Shown here piece after piece: positions 60,250-64,000 of a stretch of 64,000 bases of DNA. The DNA is from Lepturacanthus savala. Lineage: Eukaryota; Chordata; Actinopteri; Scombriformes; Trichiuridae. Under the pieces are notes generated by a model, which saw only the letters and a program-made list of their open reading frames with translations, did no database searches and was not told where the DNA came from. How positions within the stretch are numbered: position 1 is the first letter of the stretch; the number at the start of each line of letters is the position of its first letter. Location of the stretch: contig CM060464.1 of assembly GCA_030544235.1 (NCBI GenBank), positions 337,501-401,500 on the forward strand, written 5' to 3'. Position numbers and translations under genes: made by a program.

Positions 60250-60450
60250 GTTAGGAAATGAGGGATTTTCCGAGAGTGACTCGTGCCGTTTTTTGGCTGA
60301 AAATCAGACGTTGCACAGAACAAACACTTCTGGACCATGTTGCTGCAGCCAAATGAATCATCCTCCACCAGCCAAAATAAACACAAACATTTCTGACAAG
60401 TTTCTTCACAGTTGTCAAACGCCAAATACCACTTGAGTCAGTTTCCTCCG
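60250..60450 (-). repeat. Inverted copy of the 57.3-kb element flank
   Basis: Read in reverse: GGAGGAAACTGACTCAAGTG, TTTGACAACTGTGAAGAAAC, GGCTGGTGGAGGATGATTCA and TTTGGCTGCAGCAACATGG. This parallels 57,310-57,430 in inverted orientation, with no 31-bp array attached. Confidence 0.7.
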
Positions 60451-60837
60451 GTTTGTTTATCCGTATGTATTAACACCTCCTGAATTCGAGCCGAGTCATG
60501 TGACGTCTCCTGCAGGTGAGTCATTCGCAGCTGCCGCGTTCACTTCTCCGTCGGCGTTTGAACCTTTTCAGACTCGCCTGTAGTTCAGCGTGTTAGAATA
60601 CCAACAACCCCCCACCGCTGACGTCCTCCTGGGTTTCATTTTCCTCTGGACCTTGACTGGAGTCCCCATGGCATCTTATATTGCTCGTGTAAACTGTCAC
60701 GCCACCTTCAGAGGACCTGACCTCCATCGCCATTCAGACCACCAAAGGTGCCCTTAACGCTAAAAAAAAGATTGTTTCCTGTGGACGGAAAATTCAAGTG
60801 GTGGCTTTTTTTTTTTTTCCAGGAGGAATCTTCTCTA

Positions 60838-60910
60838 CCTGCAGGTGGCTCCACATCTGGAGCATAAGATGCTCTGCAGCTGGTGGAAGTTCATTACCCG
60901 TCCACATTCT
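60838..60910 (+). repeat. Unexpanded partner of the 61.3-kb array flanks
   Basis: GGTGGCTCCACATCTGGAGC followed directly by CTCTGCAGCTGGTGGAAGTT and ATTACCCGTCCACAT. The same two halves flank the GGTA-type array at 61,257 and 61,890. Confidence 0.75.
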
Positions 60911-60919
60911 TTCAGTGAT

Positions 60920-61220
60920 TCTGAAGATACTGATACTAAAGAGTGTCAGAAAACCAGCATCACAACAAGATAACGTATCAGAAGAGTGATACTAAAACAA
61001 CGTTGTATAGCATTACTAAAAAGTCTCAGTAAACATTTGTGTTAAAAAAAGCACGAGTCAGAACAAAGACATAAAAACCAGCGTATCAATAGATGACGTG
61101 TTGTAGAAGTGATACTAAACAATGATCAGAAAACCAACGTGTCAAAAAGAGAATGTGCTGGAATAGTAACAATAATAAAGTGATGACGTGTCAGAACAGT
61201 GATACTAAAAAAATGATCAG
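60920..61220. repeat. Degenerate GTGATACTAAA repeats
   Basis: About five diverged units with GTGTCAGAA(C/G)AGTGATACTAAA and AAAACCAGCGT at roughly 50- to 70-bp spacing. A further unit lies at 63,070-63,130. Confidence 0.65.
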
Positions 61221-61287
61221 ACCAGCGTTTACTCTGGGAATGTTCTGTGACTACAGGTGGCTCCACATCTGGAACATGTGGGCACCG

Positions 61288-61890
61288 GGTGGGGAGACAG
61301 GTAGGTGGGTAGACGGGTAGACAGGTAGACAGGTAGGTGGGTAGGTGGATAGATGGGTAGACAGGCAGATGGATAGGTGGGTAGACAGGTAGACGGGTAG
61401 ATGGGTAGACAGGTAGACAGGTAGACGGGTAGGTGGGTAGACGGGTAGATGGGTAGACAGGAAGACAGGCAGATGGATAGGTGGGTAGACAGGTAGACGG
61501 GTAGATGGGTAGACAGGTAGACGGGTAGGTGGATAGACAGGTAGACGGGTAGGTGGATAGACGGGTAGGTGGGTAGACAGGTAGGTAGGTAGACGGGTAG
61601 GTGGGTAGACAGGTAGACGGGTAGACAGGTAGGTGGGTAGACAGGTAGGTGGGTAGACAGGTAGGTGGGTAGACGGGTAGGTGGGTAGACGGGTAGACGG
61701 GTAGACAGGTAGGTGGGTAGACAGGTAGGTGGGTAGGTGTTTAGACAGGTAGACGGGTAGGTGTTTAGACAGGTAGACGGGTAGGTGTTTAGACAGGTAG
61801 ACAGGTAGACGGGTAGCTGGGTAGACAGGTAGCTGGGTAGACAGGTAGGTGGGCAGACAGGTAGGTGGGTAGACAGGTAGACGGGTAGAC
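61288..61890. repeat. GGTA/GACA tetranucleotide-type array
   Basis: 600 bp of permuted GTAG, ACAG, ACGG, GTGG and ATGG tetramers. It lies inside a duplicate of the 60,838-60,910 segment. Minus-strand ORFs of over 200 codons rich in Leu, Pro, Thr and Tyr are artefacts. Confidence 0.95.
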
Positions 61891-62395
61891 TCTGCAGCCT
61901 GGTGGAAGTCCTCATTACCCGTCCACATCCTTCCAGAGGAGCTTTGCCTACTGAGGCCATTAATCCGTGGCTGTTTCTGGGGTCATGTGTCACTTCCAGT
62001 CCATCACTCTCACATCTACACTCAGGAAAGGTCTGGCGAGCCCAGGGAGACAGACTTGTTGTGATGGTTGGGAGTTATCCATGCGTGAGCAGCCGATGGG
62101 ATGTTTTCATCACTGGGTGAGGTGCACTGACAACAGACGAGTGGTAACCTCGACAGATCAGTCATCTCAGCCGCTGGAGCTGCCTGTCTTTTCAAATCAG
62201 GATCTCGAATGAGTAACAAACCCTGGTGTTTTTAAAGCCTATATCCTAACTGTACATTTCCATAGGATGATATGCTGCTGTTTAGACGTTGTCTAATTGT
62301 TGGAGTAGCAGCATTAACATTATTGTTCCACTACTTAGAAACTATTCAGTTTACATTTTTGTTTAAATTGTCAAATATTCAGTTTTTCTGACATT
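61891..62395. other. Single-copy DNA, no supported gene
   Basis: GC-balanced 61,940-62,210, with short overlapping ORFs on both strands and none recognised. Confidence 0.4.
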
Positions 62396-62640
62396 AAAGG
62401 ACCTGCTAAAGTGCCCTTTAGGAACCAAAACATATGTTAAGGTGCCCTCTTTGCAGCTAAAATGAATACTAAAGTGCCCTTTAGGAACCAAAACCCCTGT
62501 TAAATGGGACAAGTAACTCTTGGAAAATCTCTCATTTCATAACCAATAAAATGTCGACTACTGTTCTCACACTCATTTTGTGCTGAAAGTCAAGTCCAAA
62601 ATTGACAAATTACAGATTCACCTCAGGGTGTTTTACAATT
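62396..62640 (+). repeat. 31-bp-family units with the shared right flank
   Basis: About four units (CTAAAGTGCCCTTTAGGAAC plus CAAAACATATGTT), then AGTAACTCTTGGAAAATCTC at 62,512, matching the flank at 57,925. CAGATTCACCTCAGGGTGTT near 62,611 also parallels 58,030. Confidence 0.8.
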
Positions 62641-63595
62641 CCATTTAAATGTTTTAATTGTCAAACATTAGACTTTTCTGACATGAATAGGCCTAATATT
62701 AATGTGTATTATACTTTGTGCTCCCATATTCCATAACATGCTTAGGCCACAGCAGAATTGATTAGATTCTGCTCTTGATTAGAAAATACTTTGGCCACAA
62801 AGGACATCAAGACACTGGGAAAACGTCCGAGTTGATCGCTGTGGAAAACAGTGATGCGTTTTAAAAAGGGCAGAGGCCATTTAATCTAAAACAGAGGCTG
62901 GATCCTTTGGGCTTCACCCATTTCATCATGTCGGCCACAGATTCCCAAACTGTGGACCTGGATTTAGGGGATGAAAAATGTTGTGTGGTGGTTTTTTGTG
63001 ACTTGATAGTTGTTAAGATTAAGAACATCAAGAAAATCAAGAGAATAAACTATCACAACCAGTAAAACTGACATATCAAACAGATGATGTGTCAGAATGT
63101 GATACTAAAAAGGGTCAGAAATTAAAATAGAGTTGTGTCGTATAAAGAGATGTTGGAGTAGCTAGAAAAATTCAACCTTGTGAAAGTAAAGAAACTCATG
63201 TTAACTTGGAAACATGATGCTTATGGAGCTTCAGTAACATGGAAACGATTAATCAGCATCACTAAATGTGGGAGTGAAAAGTAAAAAGTGGACTGAAGAT
63301 AAGTTAGAATCCAAACAGGAGGAAGTTCATCATCCTTCCCACAAACACACTCACTGATGTGTCACCATTAATCACACAAAATTAATATTTACAGGAAAAA
63401 ACACCAGATATAAGGTTCATAAATCACTGTAATAGCCAGTAAAAGCAGCAGGACCAATTTAAAAAAATACTACGAATTTTGAGAGAAGTGTTGCATAAAA
63501 CGGACAAATAAAAGTGATGATTGTAACTAATTAAAGTCCTGAAACTAACAATCTGCTTTATATGTTCCCACTACTACTATAAAGATATAAAAGCA
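62641..63595. other. AT-rich DNA, nothing recognised
   Basis: No exon or element except one GTGATACTAAA-type unit at about 63,070-63,130. Confidence 0.5.
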
Positions 63596-63745
63596 TTAAA
63601 ACCCCTCTATGAACTAAAACCTGTGGTAAAGTTCCCATTAGGAGCCACAAAGTGAGTTTAAAGTGACGTTATGAAAGTAAAAATCACGTTAAAGTGTATG
63701 ATAAAGTCTCCAGGACCCAAAACATGTGCTGAGGTGAATCTATCA
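63596..63745 (+). repeat. 31-bp-family units, strongly degenerate
   Basis: CCCCTCTATGAACTAAAACC, AAAGTTCCCATTAGGAGCCA and CAGGACCCAAAACATGTGCT follow the unit order but are diverged. Confidence 0.5.
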
Positions 63746-63926
63746 GTAGACGTGTACCTGTTCCTCACATTTCTTGGTCTCTGATATCATGATATCTTCA
63801 TGTGTGTAAAAAGAAAAAAGAAAACTTCAGGCAGGACATTTAGCTTTTTTTGCAAAGATTGAATGAAGAGGAATGAGGATAATGAAGCGTGATACAACCA
63901 TTGATAAACAGTCTTCTAATTAGCAG

Positions 63927-63928
63927 CC

Positions 63929-63959
<31 letters not shown>

Positions 63960-63960
63960 C
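63927..63960. repeat. (ATTG)n microsatellite
   Basis: About eight GATT/ATTG copies. Confidence 0.9.
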
Positions 63961-64000
63961 ACTGACTCTTGTGTCGTGCTTCAATTCAAACACTTGAACT

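Noticed and set aside
61229..61993. 225- and 254-codon Leu/Pro/Thr/Tyr ORFs
   Set aside because: Translation of the GGTA-type array in two frames; its unexpanded paralogue shows the array is an insertion.

Overview
The window looks like a ray-finned fish (teleost) nuclear chromosome segment. The evidence is an AT-rich background with many long (CA)n and (AT)n microsatellites, a degenerate fish-type Tc1 transposon, short introns, and one recognisable vertebrate gene on the minus strand. I see no bacterial genes, CRISPR array, rRNA or tRNA. Nearly all long ORFs here are translations of tandem repeats and are not reported as genes.

Region by region. (1) 1-8,053: the 5' part of xpnpep2 (membrane-type X-prolyl aminopeptidase P), minus strand. 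Nine exons chain with matching splice phases, from a signal-peptide ATG at 8,053 to an exon ending at 527. They encode 264 residues. The catalytic C-terminal half and GPI signal must lie beyond the left edge. Introns carry (UG)n tracts, a ~680-bp CTC/CTA tract and dispersed repeats. (2) 8,054-16,300: AT-rich upstream DNA with a 46-bp minisatellite, a quasi-palindromic TACTGTATTAATACAGTA array, and a Tc1-like element (15,072-16,293) with TA target duplications and a transposase broken by a stop and a frameshift. (3) 16,291-25,060: one ~8.8-kb array of a 10-bp unit with clear higher-order duplication, directly abutting the Tc1 element. (4) 25,080-64,000: mostly non-coding DNA with further arrays: 11-bp (38.4-40.8 kb), TTTCTGGTGTGTG-type (41.4-43.3 kb), GATA-type (45.1-45.95 kb), 35-bp (58.4-59.9 kb) and GGTA-type (61.3-61.9 kb). 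Several GC-richer single-copy islands may be conserved regulatory elements or isolated exons. The best coding candidate is a possible minus-strand terminal exon at 29,806-29,984.

The most distinctive signal is a dispersed family of ~31-bp tandem repeats (core GCTCCTAGAGGGCACTTTAG) at eleven loci in both orientations. Unrelated loci share the same flanking sequences, which suggests the arrays sit inside an interspersed element. By my sum of array spans, tandem repeats make up roughly a third of the window. No multi-gene system is visible; functionally this is one gene start plus repeat-dominated DNA.
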